NCBI GenBank assembly: GCA_963662175.1
Contig: OY759216.1
Span: 51,043,087 to 51,107,086 of the forward strand
DNA from: Aradus depressus
Lineage: Eukaryota; Arthropoda; Insecta; Hemiptera; Aradidae
Direction of reading: 5' to 3'
Length of the DNA: 64,000 nt
In this document: piece by piece, positions 1 through 9,463 of the stretch
Layout: every line of letters begins with the position of its first letter
Position numbering within the stretch: the first letter of the stretch is position 1
Translations under genes and position numbers: made by a program
The notes under the pieces: generated by a model
Seen by the model: the letters and a program-made list of their open reading frames with translations, nothing else
What the model was told of the DNA's origin: nothing
Databases searched by the model: none

Positions 1-319
1 ATTGAATGTAGGGACGAGATTCCTGTTTAAACCTGCATAGATATTTGCCTCCCACCGTGCGATGCTTTAACTTGTCATTACTTGTATTTTATGTACCTTA
101 TCTATAATATTATATTCAGGATGTAAAAATCGTTACTAATTGATTTCAAGTTTCATAATTTTCATTCAAACGGGTCACAATTATTTTACGTTATATTAAA
201 CCTTTCGCGAACCCCCGACGTTGTCCACGCACCCCCAAATTAATTTTCATTTGACACAGACTCCCTCAGCGGCCACAAAGACCCCCAGAAGTCCGTAGGA
301 ACCACTTTGGGAACCTATG
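1..319 (+). mobile_element. Right end of a hAT-like DNA transposon (partial, enters from the left edge)
   Basis: The stretch up to 319 is rich in runs such as aacccccgac, acccccaaat and agacccccag. It closes with aaccactttgggaacctatg, a form typical of the ends of Charlie-like hAT transposons, which start CA.GGTTC.CAAA when read inwards. The 8 bases after it, atctagag, also flank the next hAT element, so they may be this element's target duplication. No left end is seen in the window and no transposase is readable. The superfamily call rests on the end sequence only. Confidence 0.45.
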
Positions 320-327
320 ATCTAGAG

Positions 328-985
328 CATATGTGGGCAACAACCGGCCCGTGGGCCGGATCCGGCCCGCGAGACATTTTGAAAAACCCAATTTAAAAAA
401 AAAAAATAATATTACACTACTTACTTACACTCACTCCAAATTAGGAAGATCGAGTAGATCGGAGTTGTGCGATTTCTACAAAAAATATCTCGAAGAAGAC
501 CATTTTCCGCAGCTTAGAAAATTCACAAGAAGATTGATTTGTGCGTTTGGCAGTACTTATAAATGCGAACAGTTCTTTTCAATGATGAAAGTTAATAAAT
601 CAAAACATCGTACAAGGCTCACTGAAGATAATTTGGAAAATTCTTTACGTCTTTGTATCAGTGGAATTAATCCAAACATCAATGGATTAGTTTCCCAAAT
701 TCAAGCTCTAGTGTCTCATTGATTTCGGTGTAGCTACTTAACTTTCGTAGTTTGTAATAATTCCAAATTTCACGATTTAATTATAAAATATTATACAATA
801 GTACCTACCTATTTTTTTTTCATTTCATTTTGTTATTTTAATAAATTGTATTATAATAACATTGTCTTATTATTTCATGTCTGATATCTATCGCTAAAAA
901 TTATGAACACTACTTTAAAGTCCGACGTTATTTTATTTTGAACCATCTACGCGGCCCGCAACATGTCAAAGGTTGCCAATACATG
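328..985 (+). mobile_element. hAT transposon, internally deleted, with 8-bp target duplication
   Basis: The element starts catatgtgggcaac and ends gttgccaatacatg, giving 14-bp imperfect terminal inverted repeats that begin with CA. It is flanked by identical 8-bp copies of atctagag at 320-327 and 986-993, the size hAT elements make. GC-rich subterminal motifs (ggcccg) lie inside both ends. At 658 bp it keeps only the last part of a transposase. Confidence 0.82.
411..722 (+). pseudogene. hAT transposase C-terminus (dimerisation domain), truncated
   Basis: This frame is open for about 104 codons and ends at a TGA at 720-722. It carries the motifs LRKFTRR, FGSTYKCEQFFSMMK and RTRLTEDNLENSLRL, which match the C-terminal hAT dimerisation region of the family that includes ZBED5/GTF2IRD2-like and other domesticated transposases. 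The whole N-terminus is missing: the BED zinc finger and most of the RNase H-like catalytic core. The open frame reaches up to an ATG at 333, but that part is terminal-repeat sequence and not protein-like. No promoter is apparent. The product would be catalytically dead. The family is fairly sure; the subfamily is not. Confidence 0.8.
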
Positions 986-993
986 ATCTAGAG

Positions 994-1490
994 CCTTACT
1001 AAACGCCTAACTAAACCTGACTATGGTGAAATGCCAAAATCCGTAGGTAGTTTGTTTATTTCAAAAATAAGTTTTTTAATTTATTTACAAATAATCCAGT
1101 TTTTAACATATTGTTATGGCTTTATTTAAAATTTGACTAGTAATCGACCCATTTGGAAGTACTAACTTAAGAATTCTGGGGCTTCGTCAAAAATTCCAAT
1201 TCCAATTAAGTCCAATCCTTTCAATCCAAAGAACCTTAGACTGACTGTAAACGGTCCCCATGAATGTCCTTACAAAATCCTTCATAAATACTTCAACATT
1301 TCTTATGTACAAGATTTAATTCAAGACCGTGCACCATCTAAGTCCTTTGCACAAAAAAGGATCCTGTTGTTCCTCTGTATTAATACTATTTCAGACGGAA
1401 ACAAGACTAGAATGGAGATTGTGCTATAATTATTAAAACCGGACAAGCGCGACTCCATCCGAATTAATTAAAAATTCTGACTAATTTTCA
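994..1490. other. No gene seen
   Basis: AT-rich sequence without a convincing reading frame, RNA gene or recognisable repeat end. Confidence 0.5.
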
Positions 1491-1850
1491 CTGAATACTT
1501 CAGTGAGAAAATTAATATAGTTAATATGTTATCGTCCTTATGGGGACTTGGATCAATTTATAAAATTTCGTGTTGATACATTCATCACCTATTGTGTTCT
1601 GTTGAACACCCCCCCCCCCCCCCCCCTCTCTTGTGATGCGCCCCCTCTCTTTCTTTTCTTTGGACGATTCTGGTGAAAATTAATGTCGTTCTTATAAAAT
1701 CATATAATATTTCGTGTTGATACATTCTGTTTATATCAAGGCTCCCTTCCCTATTCCTTTGAATACGGAAATCCTCAAAAAATTGATTTTCGCCGGAGCT
1801 TCCTAATTCTTGGACAAGTATATGATAGGGGAACGGAGAACAAAATAATA
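1490..1850 (-). repeat. Rep-A dispersed repeat, minus copy with C18 tract
   Basis: Two diverged internal units carry the family signatures tatcgtccttatgggg and atttcgtgttgatacattc. A run of 18 C lies at 1609-1626. Rep-A is my working name for a repeat whose forward strand reads about aataactgccgatgtaatga, then atgtatcgacacgaaatt, then acacctattgattttca, then aagggaaggggg, repeated in tandem. The superfamily is unknown. Confidence 0.6.
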
Positions 1851-2222
1851 ATACTGAATAGAATGTAAAAAAAAATATATTATAAGAGAAAAAAATAAAT
1901 ATTCAATGACGCAAAAAAGAATAAATCTTGTTAATCATAATACAATTAAAAATTAACGTCAGTTTAAAAAGAAATTTTGATCAAAATATGTCAAAACGAT
2001 TAGGTAAAATTTTTTACAATTTTTATATATTATCGGACATATCGGATCTATAATAAAAACAAACAGAATATCAATTCTTAAAACAAAAGTAGTATGTACC
2101 TATATATATATACCTATTGTTAAAAAAAATAACCACTAAAGGTAATATAATAAAAAATATAATGGACTATGACTACCTTCAATGAAAGTAGTTCGTAATA
2201 AACAATGTTTAAATAACCAATA

Positions 2223-2574
2223 GGTTAGGTTAGGTTAGGTTTTATGACTCATGCCCGGGCTTTAACTACGAGGTCATATCGCCTACTACCAGAGCGCTCT
2301 TTCGTCAGTCTGGTGGACATGAGCCCGACTCTACTGTGGGAGTCCTAAATTTTGATTACCCTAAATTTTTATTCATCTAGGGTAGGGGTCTTTAACGAGT
2401 ACCTGACATCGTACAGGCTCGGGACCATCGCTTAACGTCCCATCCGAAGGACGGCGTGCTTAAGTTTTATTTTACCTCCCAGATAAAATAAACTAAGAGC
2501 CTCGGTCGGGCTACGAACCCACGACCTTGAGCTCAGAAGTCAAGCATGCGTACCACTGAGCTACCGGCGCCCTC
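2223..2574 (-). mobile_element. SINE-A, full-length copy with 12-bp target duplication
   Basis: Read on the minus strand it has a tRNA-like head with pol III A box (tagctcagtggta) and B box (gttcg.a.cc), a central domain, and a tail of (CCTAA)n reading ggttaggttaggttagg on the plus strand. Perfect duplications of aaataaccaata flank it at 2211-2222 and 2575-2586. This is the usual outcome of target-primed reverse transcription by a LINE machinery. Confidence 0.9.
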
Positions 2575-2586
2575 AAATAACCAATA

Positions 2587-3240
2587 TGTAATTAAAACTG
2601 AAAATATTAACGTGAGCTCACGATGAAAATATAAATAGAATGACAAATCTATTGTATGGCAACCACAGTGTGGTGAAAATAGTTAAATTAAAATACAAAC
2701 AAAAATGATGATCTTCGAAGGATGATGGAACCCGAAGAACGGTGAGATCCGAAGAACGAAGCTCGTCGGACGAACGAATACAAGGATGAACGGCCACACT
2801 GGCAGATCACAGAAAAAGTAGGGCCGTAATAAAATACATCAATAAAAAAATAATTTATAAGACGTCCACTCTCTGGCAACTATAGCATGGGACTGAGTCT
2901 CAAACAGAAAGACGGATTAGCAGTGTGTTTACATTTGAACATGATCGTTGACTAAACATTCATTAGACCGCCATTTTTAGGTTTTAATTATACGTTCATT
3001 ATACACTGCCATAATTAAAATCAAAAGTTGTTTTCTTTTTGAAATTTTTTCCGAAGAGGGTTGATCCCACCCAGGTCCGTTTTTAGGATATGACACACCT
3101 CTGAGCCGTCATTTATTCTACGGCCCCTATCAAACGCCAACATCACTTCTCATCTACTCACAACATTATCGAGGAGATTTAATGTATTTTTTGCAAAAAT
3201 GTTTACAAAATGTTCATTAATTTTACAATATTATTCAATT
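2587..3240. other. No gene seen
   Basis: Contains a purine-rich direct-repeat patch at about 2700-2800 (cgaagaacg motif several times). Short frames here have no recognisable domain. Confidence 0.4.
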
Positions 3241-3404
3241 GTAACATTATTGAATGTATATTGAAAGTTATCATGTCCACTGACACACCCAAATAATTTT
3301 TTTTTTTTTTATAATTCAAATAGATTCAATCACCGGGGAAATTCGGATGAAAAATTGAATTCGAATTCCTGGCTGATTACATAATTTGCCCTATACTTCG
3401 TGTA
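3240..3404 (-). repeat. Rep-A end fragment (minus)
   Basis: Matches the terminal part of Rep-A (gttatcatgtccactgacac, then a T-run, then ctggctgattacataa and cctatacttcgtgta). The following Tigger-like element begins exactly at its end, at a TA. Confidence 0.6.
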
Positions 3405-4331
3405 CAGTAAACCCTCAACATTCGCGAGGGTTCCGTTAAGTCTATTATCCAGTGTGAAAAGGGGGGTTGTATTCAATCATTAAACAAATGCATAAAAAAA
3501 ATGCAATTGAATTAACAAAATTTATAATTGAACCATTTATATTATTATAATGATACATACATATACATATTAATATGTTTAAAAAAATACTAAATATGTA
3601 CATATGCTGAACGACTTTTGATTACGCCCCCGTACCTAAACTTGCCCTGATCAAATTTTCATTCGATTTTCTCGTTCTTATGGTAGATTCGTGTATACCA
3701 AACACACGACCAACCACCTTTAATCCGTCTAAAATTTTTAGTTTTTCTCCAATAGAAAGCACTTTTTTTTTCCTTTTAAGCATTTTTTTCTTCGGTGGTG
3801 TCATATTGAACTGATGAAAACAGAGAAATGCCACCTGTGTTTGAATACAATTTCACGGAAAAGTTCATTAGAAGAATGTGGAAATGAGGCTCTGATCTAT
3901 TTCGGAGAAGCACGTCCAGTTCCTCGTGTTTAAAGGGAAGGAAAAATTGAACGATAAACAGAACTCAGTACAATAGATCAAAGTGTTTGTTATAAATGTT
4001 ATATGAAGAAATGAGATGTTCTTTTTTAGTTTGAATATTTTAATTTATTTTATCAGATTTTATGTTGAAAAAATTATTCATATTACTACATGCACCAGTG
4101 TCCATATTATGTACTGGGAATTATTAGACAGTAGGTAATTCATTGAGGGAGATAATTCCTGTCCAGTTTCTTGAAAATTTTATTTGTACCGTAGAATCAT
4201 TTAATTAATTTTTAATTTTCGTTTAGAATAATTTTTATATGTATGTATTACAATTTTAATGGAAGAGGAATAAATAAAGGGGGGGGGGGGGGGGGGGGGG
4301 TCGCGAATGTTGGACCTGCGAATGTTGAGAT
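3405..4331 (-). mobile_element. pogo/Tigger-like DNA transposon, decayed
   Basis: The left end cagtaaaccctcaacattcg follows a TA at 3403-3404. The right end carries the inverted sequence cgaatgttgag before a TA at about 4332. Such ends and the TA target are typical of pogo/Tigger transposons. A G22 run at 4279-4300 lies just inside the right end, which is partly duplicated or rearranged. Confidence 0.68.
3622..3834 (-). pseudogene. Tigger/pogo transposase N-terminus (CENP-B-type helix-turn-helix), truncated
   Basis: The 70-codon minus frame has a basic stretch (KRKKKVLS) followed by IGEKLKILDGL, then VVGRVFGIHESTIRTRKSNE and IRASL. This is the first psq/CENP-B-like DNA-binding helix-turn-helix of pogo/Tigger transposases, which binds the terminal repeats. 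The second helix-turn-helix and the DDE catalytic domain are absent and the frame stops at 3622. The fragment lies inside an element with matching ends. Only DNA binding could survive, if it is expressed at all. I infer a dead copy. Confidence 0.72.
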
Positions 4332-4334
4332 ATA

Positions 4335-4735
4335 CATATCAACATTTTTCTTTATGCTTCTCTGGGATATTATGTTGCTTTTTTCCGCCATTTTGTTGGA
4401 GAGGTCTTTTCTTTTTTGACATTTTGGGGTACTTCCACGCTCCTTCTTCGGGCGCCAATATGAACAATTCTTCTTGGAGTGCCTTCCTTTTTATAGTCTC
4501 AACCTTCACTATGTCTAAGAACTGACAGAAGGTAATTTTCTGATTGGTCAACCCAACAGCCAATCATAACCTCGGAGTTCAACTATAATGATCTTCCTCG
4601 AGTGCAGTGCTCTCACTTCACTTCCGAATATTGACGGCAATGTGGTTCCTCAGTAGTTTTGTGATTGGTCCACACATCGACTGTTTGGGTCCAACGCCCG
4701 AGTTTTAATTTGAAAAAATATTATGAACTTTACTC
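4335..4735. other. Unassigned; open frames on both strands without domain
   Basis: A minus frame of 74 codons (4339-4563) and a plus frame of 72 codons (4307-4525) overlap here. Neither shows a recognisable motif. Two CCAAT-type patches (attggtc, ccaatca) occur at 4540-4665, without further promoter evidence. Confidence 0.3.
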
Positions 4736-5035
4736 ATATCATTATGTATTCGGTCAGAGAATCACACAGAAATTGTGTGTGTGTATATGTGAGTGAAGAC
4801 GATCACTCCCGATAGAATGAATGTATCGACCCGAAATTTTATGTGTCAAGAACCCTATAAGACCGACACCTATTGATATCAGTCAAATCAGCTAGAGGGA
4901 AGGGGGGGGGGGGGGAGGGGAGGAATTAAGAGAGAGGCTTAACACACATATGTAAATTGAAAACCCCATAAGGACGACACATTAATTTTCAGATTAATTA
5001 TCAGATGTCTCTGAAAACATTGTTTTCCTCTATTC
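4735..5035 (+). repeat. Rep-A, plus copy (in intron upstream of the Ig exon)
   Basis: Carries gatcactcccgatagaatga, then atgtatcgacccgaaatt, then acacctattgatatcag and a G-rich tract at 4900-4920, followed by a second partial unit. It ends about 30 bp before the splice acceptor of the exon at 5068. Confidence 0.65.
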
Positions 5036-5067
5036 TATAGACTCATATCATTTCCGTTCTGTTTCAG

Positions 5068-5202
5068 GATGGGCTATTGCTCCTGAAGAGAGGGACTGGA
5101 AGTACCGACTCTCCATCTACTACACGAAGCCCCAGGACTCGGGTGTGTTCACCTGCTCTACTCCCAGAGGTCTCACCAACAGTTTATCTCTCTTCGTCAC
5201 TG
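5068..5202 (+). CDS. hig: hikaru genki-like gene, exon encoding the end of an immunoglobulin domain
   Basis: The exon follows a pyrimidine-rich acceptor (ttctgtttcag) and ends at the donor gtaatc. It is read in the phase that leaves two bases at the start and one at the end, giving 44 uninterrupted codons. The peptide starts WAIAPEERDWKYRLS, has YYTKPQDSGVFTC (the D.G.F.C signature of Ig strands E-F with the second disulfide cysteine), and ends TPRGLTNSLSLFVT (strand G). The hallmark pattern of RLSIYY-KP-DSG-FTC-PRG-TNS followed by CCP repeats is that of Hikaru genki-type proteins. In Drosophila these are secreted synaptic-cleft proteins that help organise cholinergic synapses. The next exon follows in matching phase. 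Exons for the signal peptide and the start of the Ig domain must lie upstream of the window. No stop, frameshift or odd codon use is seen. The identification is from memory of the family; other Ig+CCP secreted proteins are possible. Confidence 0.75.
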
Positions 5203-5539
5203 GTAATCTCCTATTCTACTTCTAGTAGAGATGTCGGATGTCATCCTCTTTGAACCCATTCTGAGTCTTTTATCTCGAAATGTCTATTTACTATGTAAAA
5301 TGGTACTTAATGTATTGTTAAGAACTAACTCATTCATGTTTTTCAGTAGGTTATTTCATATAAATCATTGTTGATTTAGAATGTCCCAAGACAAGTTCCA
5401 TTTTGTAACCTTAATACTCGAACGTCCATAGTTCAATAATTTATTGAGTTTAATCATATGTCAGAATACATTTTTGTGATATGTTTCTATTTAGTGGAAA
5501 ACTAACAAAATAAATAACACAAAGAACTTGTTTAACTTT

Positions 5540-5720
5540 TATATTATCTAATAACACAAAAATATATATACTTAACATGCACCGGTTTCGGCTCATGCCA
5601 TCGTCAGCACAAAATTCAAAAGTTAGTTTATGTTACGAACACGCCTCTGAACATAAGAAAACACCCTTAAAAAAGATAATTTCATAATAGATTTCAAAAC
5701 ACGAAATAGGTACTAAATAA
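5540..5720 (-). repeat. Repeat fragment with hammerhead-like core
   Basis: On the minus strand, 5608-5583 reads CTGACGA, then a GGC/GCC hairpin, then GAAACCGG. Similar motifs recur elsewhere in this window in otherwise unrelated repeats. The element type is unknown; Penelope-like retroelements carry comparable cores. Confidence 0.45.
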
Positions 5721-6368
5721 ACTAATAAATGAAACTAAATATAAAACAAAAATAGAAGATAGAAGTGGAGTGTAGTTGCTCGAATGCGAAGGAAGCAACG
5801 GGAATGAAGTACCTCCATCTTTGTGAAAAAGGGACAGCTTGACTCTCTGGAACACCTGGAAATTAATATAGAAAAAATGGGAATTATTTCAACGACCAAA
5901 CTCACTTCAAATTCTTTCATATGTAATTTAATTTAGGCAACGACAAAGTTGTATTGGCTATCCTGCAAGGAATGGATCCGCTGAAGAACGAAAGCCTATG
6001 GCAGAACCCCTGAGTTCAAGTCAGTATCCACATAATGAGTACTGCGTTCAATATAAGTCGTTTTGTAATAGCTGTTCATTTCTTATGTTTCCAGAAGGGT
6101 TTGAGGATTCCATGTTATTCGTCTGTCAATTTTTTGAAGGTTGTTAAGGACGTGTATTTAATACAAGAACACAGATCTGTTGTTGTTGTCCAGCCACAAT
6201 TTTATTTCCTAGAGCCAACTTTCAGTTAGATTGGACCATCTTCAGTGCAAACTCTACGATTTACAGCTAAAAAATTACAATAAATAAAAATTTCCATATA
6301 AAATTAGAAACAAATAAAATATATTAAAATTGTAATTAACAAACATTTTAGATTAAACTGCTTTACAT

Positions 6369-6711
6369 AGAGGGCGCCGGTAGCTCTCTCTAGTGGTATG
6401 TGTGCATGTCTTCTGAGCTCAAGAACGTGGGTTCGAAACCCGACCGCGGCCCTTAGTTTATTTTATCTGGGAGGTAAAATAAACTTAAGCACGCCGTCCT
6501 TCGGATGGGACGTTAAGCAATGGTCCCGAGCCTGTACGATGTCAGGTACTCGTTAAAGACCCCAACCCTAGGTGAATAAAAATTTAGGGTAGGCAAAATT
6601 CTCCCACAGTAGAGTCGGGCTCATGTCCACCAGAGTGACGAAAGAGCGCTCTGGTAGTAGGCGATATAATCTGATAGTTAAAGCCCGGGCATGAGTCATA
6701 AAACCTAACCT
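6369..6711 (+). mobile_element. SINE-A, full-length copy with 14-bp target duplication
   Basis: Begins agagggcgccggtagctc with A and B boxes (B box gggttcgaaacccg near 6430), then the central domain, then a tail aaaacctaacctaa. The flanks aaactgctttacat (6355-6368) and aaattgctttacat (6712-6725) differ at one base. A 4-bp insertion (ctct) lies in the A-box region. Confidence 0.9.
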
Positions 6712-6951
6712 AAATTGCTTTACATTTAATAAAACAGATTTTTAAATGTAAGAGTAAGCACTGAAGATGAATTGGAAGACAACGCCGGGACCTACCCAGT
6801 CAGTAATACCTCAATATCCGATTTGTGGTCTTGATAAATACTTTGTTGAGCAGGAAGTTGCATAAAACTATCGAAAATCTCTCATTTATCCATCAGGTTA
6901 CTTGTAATTGCTCAATTTCTATTGAACTAATTCTTTGATGATATGTTACAG

Positions 6952-7092
6952 ACGTACAATGCGGACGATTGACCGGCTCAGGCGAACTTCGGGTACGGCT
7001 GGAGGGTACACGACTGGGGCAGAGTGCACACTTTCACTGTCCTACAGGGTTCAGACTCAACGGTACTGCCAACCTCACCTGCAGAGCTAATG
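6952..7092 (+). CDS. hig: hikaru genki-like gene, exon encoding the first part of a sushi/CCP domain
   Basis: The acceptor gatatgttacag precedes it and the strong donor gtaagtcag follows. Joined to the last base of the previous exon, its first two bases make an Asp codon, and the frame then runs 46 codons to a single base carried over. The peptide has VQCGRL (first cysteine), HFHCPTGFRLNG (second cysteine with the C..GF.L.G pattern) and ANLTCRANG (third cysteine). This is the order of a complement control protein (sushi) module. The fourth cysteine and the usual W..P.P.C end must lie in the next exon. CCP repeats after an Ig domain fit a secreted synaptic-matrix protein. No downstream exon was found in the window. 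The continuation of the open frame past 7092 (to 7190) is intronic read-through. Confidence 0.78.
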
Positions 7093-7319
7093 GTAAGTCA
7101 GTTCAACTAGTCTGGTCCAGCTACCTCTACCCAACCTGGCACTCACTGAGATCTTCTTCTCAAGGTCTCCTTCCTCCCTGTCATATCTGAGTCCAATGGC
7201 CATCGTTACTCCAACAACCTTTCTTTTATATTATTTACTTCTTCAGCTACTACGTTCAGAAATTTAATGTTGTTTTTACTTGAAATTCATGTTTTGCCTT
7301 AAGTACAAAAAAATAATTT

Positions 7320-7575
7320 ACTGTGTGAGACTGAATTCATCGACACGAAATTTATATGTATATACAGAACTCGATGGGGAGGACACCTATTGATTTTCAA
7401 TAAAAACGTATAATAGGAAGAGCGATTAGAGACACAAAAAACCCAATAACTGCCAATGTAGTGAATGTATCGACACGAAATTTTATTCTTTGATCCAAAA
7501 CACCATAGGGACGATTCTTACTGCTTTGCAGCCAAATCGACCAAAAATCCTAATAACTGAGGTTTAAGATGTCCT
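7320..7575 (+). repeat. Rep-A, plus copy with two units
   Basis: Two units carry atcgacacgaaat at about 7338 and 7470, acacctattgattttca, and aataactgccaatgtagtga. There are no clear outer boundaries. Confidence 0.65.
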
Positions 7576-7600
7576 CCGTCCCATTGATATCATGGAATCT

Positions 7601-7840
7601 ATAAATAAAACAAACTTATTTTTTGAAATATTGTCTATTCCACTAAAGATATTTATAAAAGTAAAACTACCGGTTTCGGCCTCACACCAACGTCAGGTCT
7701 AGTTATGAACTAAGTTAAACTAAGCACTTAGTTCATAACTAGACCTGACGATAGTGTGAGGCCGAAACAGGTAGTTTTATTTTTATAAATATCTTTAATG
7801 GAATAGACAATATTTCAAAAAATAAGTTTGTTTTATTTAT
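7601..7840. repeat. 240-bp near-perfect palindrome (foldback element)
   Basis: The left end ataaataaaacaaacttatt is the exact reverse complement of the right end at 7821-7840. The arms of about 105 bp meet around 7720 at gttatgaactaag / cttagttcataac. Each arm holds tattgtctattccac and a cggtttcgg motif. The right arm carries an intact hammerhead-like CTGACGA...GAAAC (7745-7768), while in the left arm the same motif is mutated. It could extrude as a cruciform or form a long hairpin RNA. Confidence 0.88.
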
Positions 7841-7849
7841 TTATTACAA

Positions 7850-8140
7850 ATTCCACAATATGTCCGCGTTCCTCAACTTAGAATCTATATATAATAGAAA
7901 CTTTGCACAAAATTAATTGGTGATATGTAGACCAAGCATAAATCAATGAGGCAAAAAGTAATTGAGTTAGAAAAATAAATAAAGACTTCTAAAAAAAATC
8001 TTAAAATGCCATAACTTTGAATTTTTTACTGCAACCTATTATGCTGACTGACACTATAATCGTATTGGCGATATCAGGGAAGGGGGGAGAGTGGAGGTAA
8101 TTCAATCAAAAAAAGGTAATTTTTAATTACAAATAGTCCC
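7850..8140. other. No gene seen
   Basis: AT-rich; a short G-rich patch (gggaaggggggagag) near 8080 may be a Rep-A remnant. Confidence 0.35.
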
Positions 8141-8148
8141 GTAACCTA

Positions 8149-8600
8149 TTGTTTTGTGTTGCCGATCTCTGTTCGCCGAGTCGTCGGGGAAAAGAGCTTA
8201 TCCTGTTTCTTTATAGAATATCTGTGGTCGGCTGGGAGCGATCGCCGGCGACCATCCCAGTCTACTTTATTTCATTGTCGGGGCTTCTTGCACTCCGGTG
8301 TAGCGCTGGGGGCGACCCCAGTGCAGGGTTAAAGTGCATTCTTTATTCTCCGCCAGGAGGCGATAAATCGGCTGAACATTGGGTAGCCGGTCTCCGTCAT
8401 CAGCTTCGGTACGTCGAGTCTCAGGCACGATCCTGTCCCGCATATCAACTGCACCCTAGTTCCGTCGTACAACGAACATTCCAGGACCACATGCTCTAAA
8501 ATCTCGACTCCGATGCACGAACAGTTCGGGTTGTTCTTCTTGTTAAAGAAGAAGAGATTGAAGTTAAAATCTCCGTGACCTGAGAGTATCTGGGACATCT
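8149..8600 (-). mobile_element. Non-LTR retrotransposon 3' end, minus, 5'-truncated
   Basis: GC-richer block in AT-rich surroundings, made of a C-terminal coding relic (8329-8598) followed on the minus strand by a 3' untranslated part down to about 8150. Confidence 0.65.
8329..8598 (-). pseudogene. C-terminal region of a non-LTR retrotransposon polyprotein
   Basis: The minus frame has ILSGHGDFN..LF, then NPNCSC...ETLEHVVLEC-like CSCIGVEILEHVVLECSLYDGTR. This is the LSGHG.F..YL / C.C....EH...EC.LY..R pattern that closes the polyprotein of R1/Jockey-type elements after reverse transcriptase and RNase H. The cysteine-histidine cluster (C-x-C...H..x4-C) is a presumed zinc-binding knuckle. The 89 codons are open, but everything upstream is missing. 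The plus frame at 8149-8499 is its shadow. The clade is uncertain. Confidence 0.75.
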
Positions 8601-8675
8601 AATGGTCAGGCAGTACCCAGGAAGCATAAATATGCATAGGTCGTTCGGCCTTCCGACGATCGATTGATGATCACT

Positions 8676-8737
8676 CTATTAGTAGGCAATATGACCTCAT
8701 AGTTAAAGCCCGGGCATGAGTCACAAAAACTAACTAA
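8676..8737 (+). mobile_element. SINE-A 3' fragment
   Basis: Retains tagtaggcaatatgacctca, agcccgggcatgagtcac and the tail aactaactaa only. Confidence 0.8.
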
Positions 8738-8739
8738 AA

Positions 8740-9180
8740 ATCTTATTTAGCATTCCGGTTGTTGGTATATAAACTGTTGTATATAATTTCAGTGAGATTT
8801 ATTCATATACTTTTTAAGTAATTACATAAATTTAATTTAATTTAAATGTAATAACTGACTGACGCAGACATTTAGATAATCAGATAATCTAAATCAAATT
8901 CAAAATTTATCAAATTTTTCCTCTCTAATGCATTTGCGCCCCTTCAAAAATGTTATTTTCAATTTTAAAACACTCCCAATTTGATGGCATGACTCTGGCA
9001 TTCCATTTAACTTTAATTTTTGGGTAACAACCCTCCAAGCGTCAAGAACCAAATAATAAAACCATTACCTAAATGAAAAAAAACAAAACAAAAAAACATG
9101 AAAACCTGAAAGAATTGAAGACACTTTTTTTACTCTCATAACCCCCCCCCCCCTCCCCCTTCCGAAGACTAAAAAAAAAA
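8740..9180. other. No gene seen
   Basis: AT-rich, with a C-rich tract at 9141-9160 followed by an A-run. Confidence 0.4.
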
Positions 9181-9300
9181 AAAGGATCGGTGGATCACCG
9201 GCAATATACTTCTCCAGTGCAAATTAATTATTAATTAGCTTGAAATCTTATTAGTGAAGGACGCTTGAATACTCATACATTTCGTGTGGATATTATTTAC
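9180..9300 (-). repeat. Rep-A end fragment (minus)
   Basis: Carries the family's terminal hairpin tcggtggatcaccgg and then acttctccagtgcaaatt. It stops about 13 bp before the tRNA gene. Confidence 0.6.
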
Positions 9301-9312
9301 CTCGTCCGAGGT

Positions 9313-9384
9313 GGCTCGGTGGTCTAGGGGTATGATTCTCGCTTAGGGTGCGAGAGGTCCCGGGTTCAAATCCCGGCCGAGCCC
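9313..9384 (+). tRNA. tRNA-Pro (AGG)
   Basis: A 72-base cloverleaf. The acceptor ggctcgg pairs with ccgagcc (9377-9383). The D arm is tggtctaggggta. The anticodon stem ctcgc/gcgag holds the loop ttagggt (anticodon AGG). The T arm is ccggg-ttcaaat-cccgg. A and B boxes are intact and a T-run for pol III termination follows at 9387-9394. It likely serves in cytosolic translation. A near-identical copy lies 1.5 kb downstream. No intron. Confidence 0.95.
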
Positions 9385-9386
9385 AC

Positions 9387-9394
9387 GTTTTTTT
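9387..9394 (+). terminator. Pol III T-run terminator of tRNA-Pro
   Basis: An uninterrupted run of eight T three bases after the discriminator base, the normal RNA polymerase III stop signal. Confidence 0.8.
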
Positions 9395-9463
9395 TAATTA
9401 TCTTTTTTTAATATTTTCCTAATAATTTGTATTTTATTTTATATATTTTCTTTATTTATTCAA

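Larger units (their letters stand above)
5203..6951 (+). other. hig intron, phase 1, 1.75 kb
   Basis: Runs from the donor gtaatc to the acceptor tgatatgttacag. It separates the Ig and CCP exons and holds a repeat fragment with a hammerhead-like motif (5540-5720) and a full SINE-A (6369-6711). The short frames at 5735-5920 and 6035-6229 show no domain. Confidence 0.75.

Noticed and set aside
2223..2241. TTAGG repeats read as a telomere or interstitial telomere remnant
   Set aside because: They are the tail of a SINE-A copy bounded by target duplications and recur at other SINE-A copies.
4339..4563. Basic minus frame near the Tigger element as more of its transposase
   Set aside because: No DDE or second helix-turn-helix motif, and it lies outside the element's right end.
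6969..7190. 73-codon frame taken as a whole gene
   Set aside because: Its first 41 codons are the hig CCP exon; the rest reads past a strong donor (gtaagt) into intron.
8149..8499. 116-codon plus-strand frame
   Set aside because: Shadow of the minus-strand LINE C-terminus and its UTR; no domain of its own.
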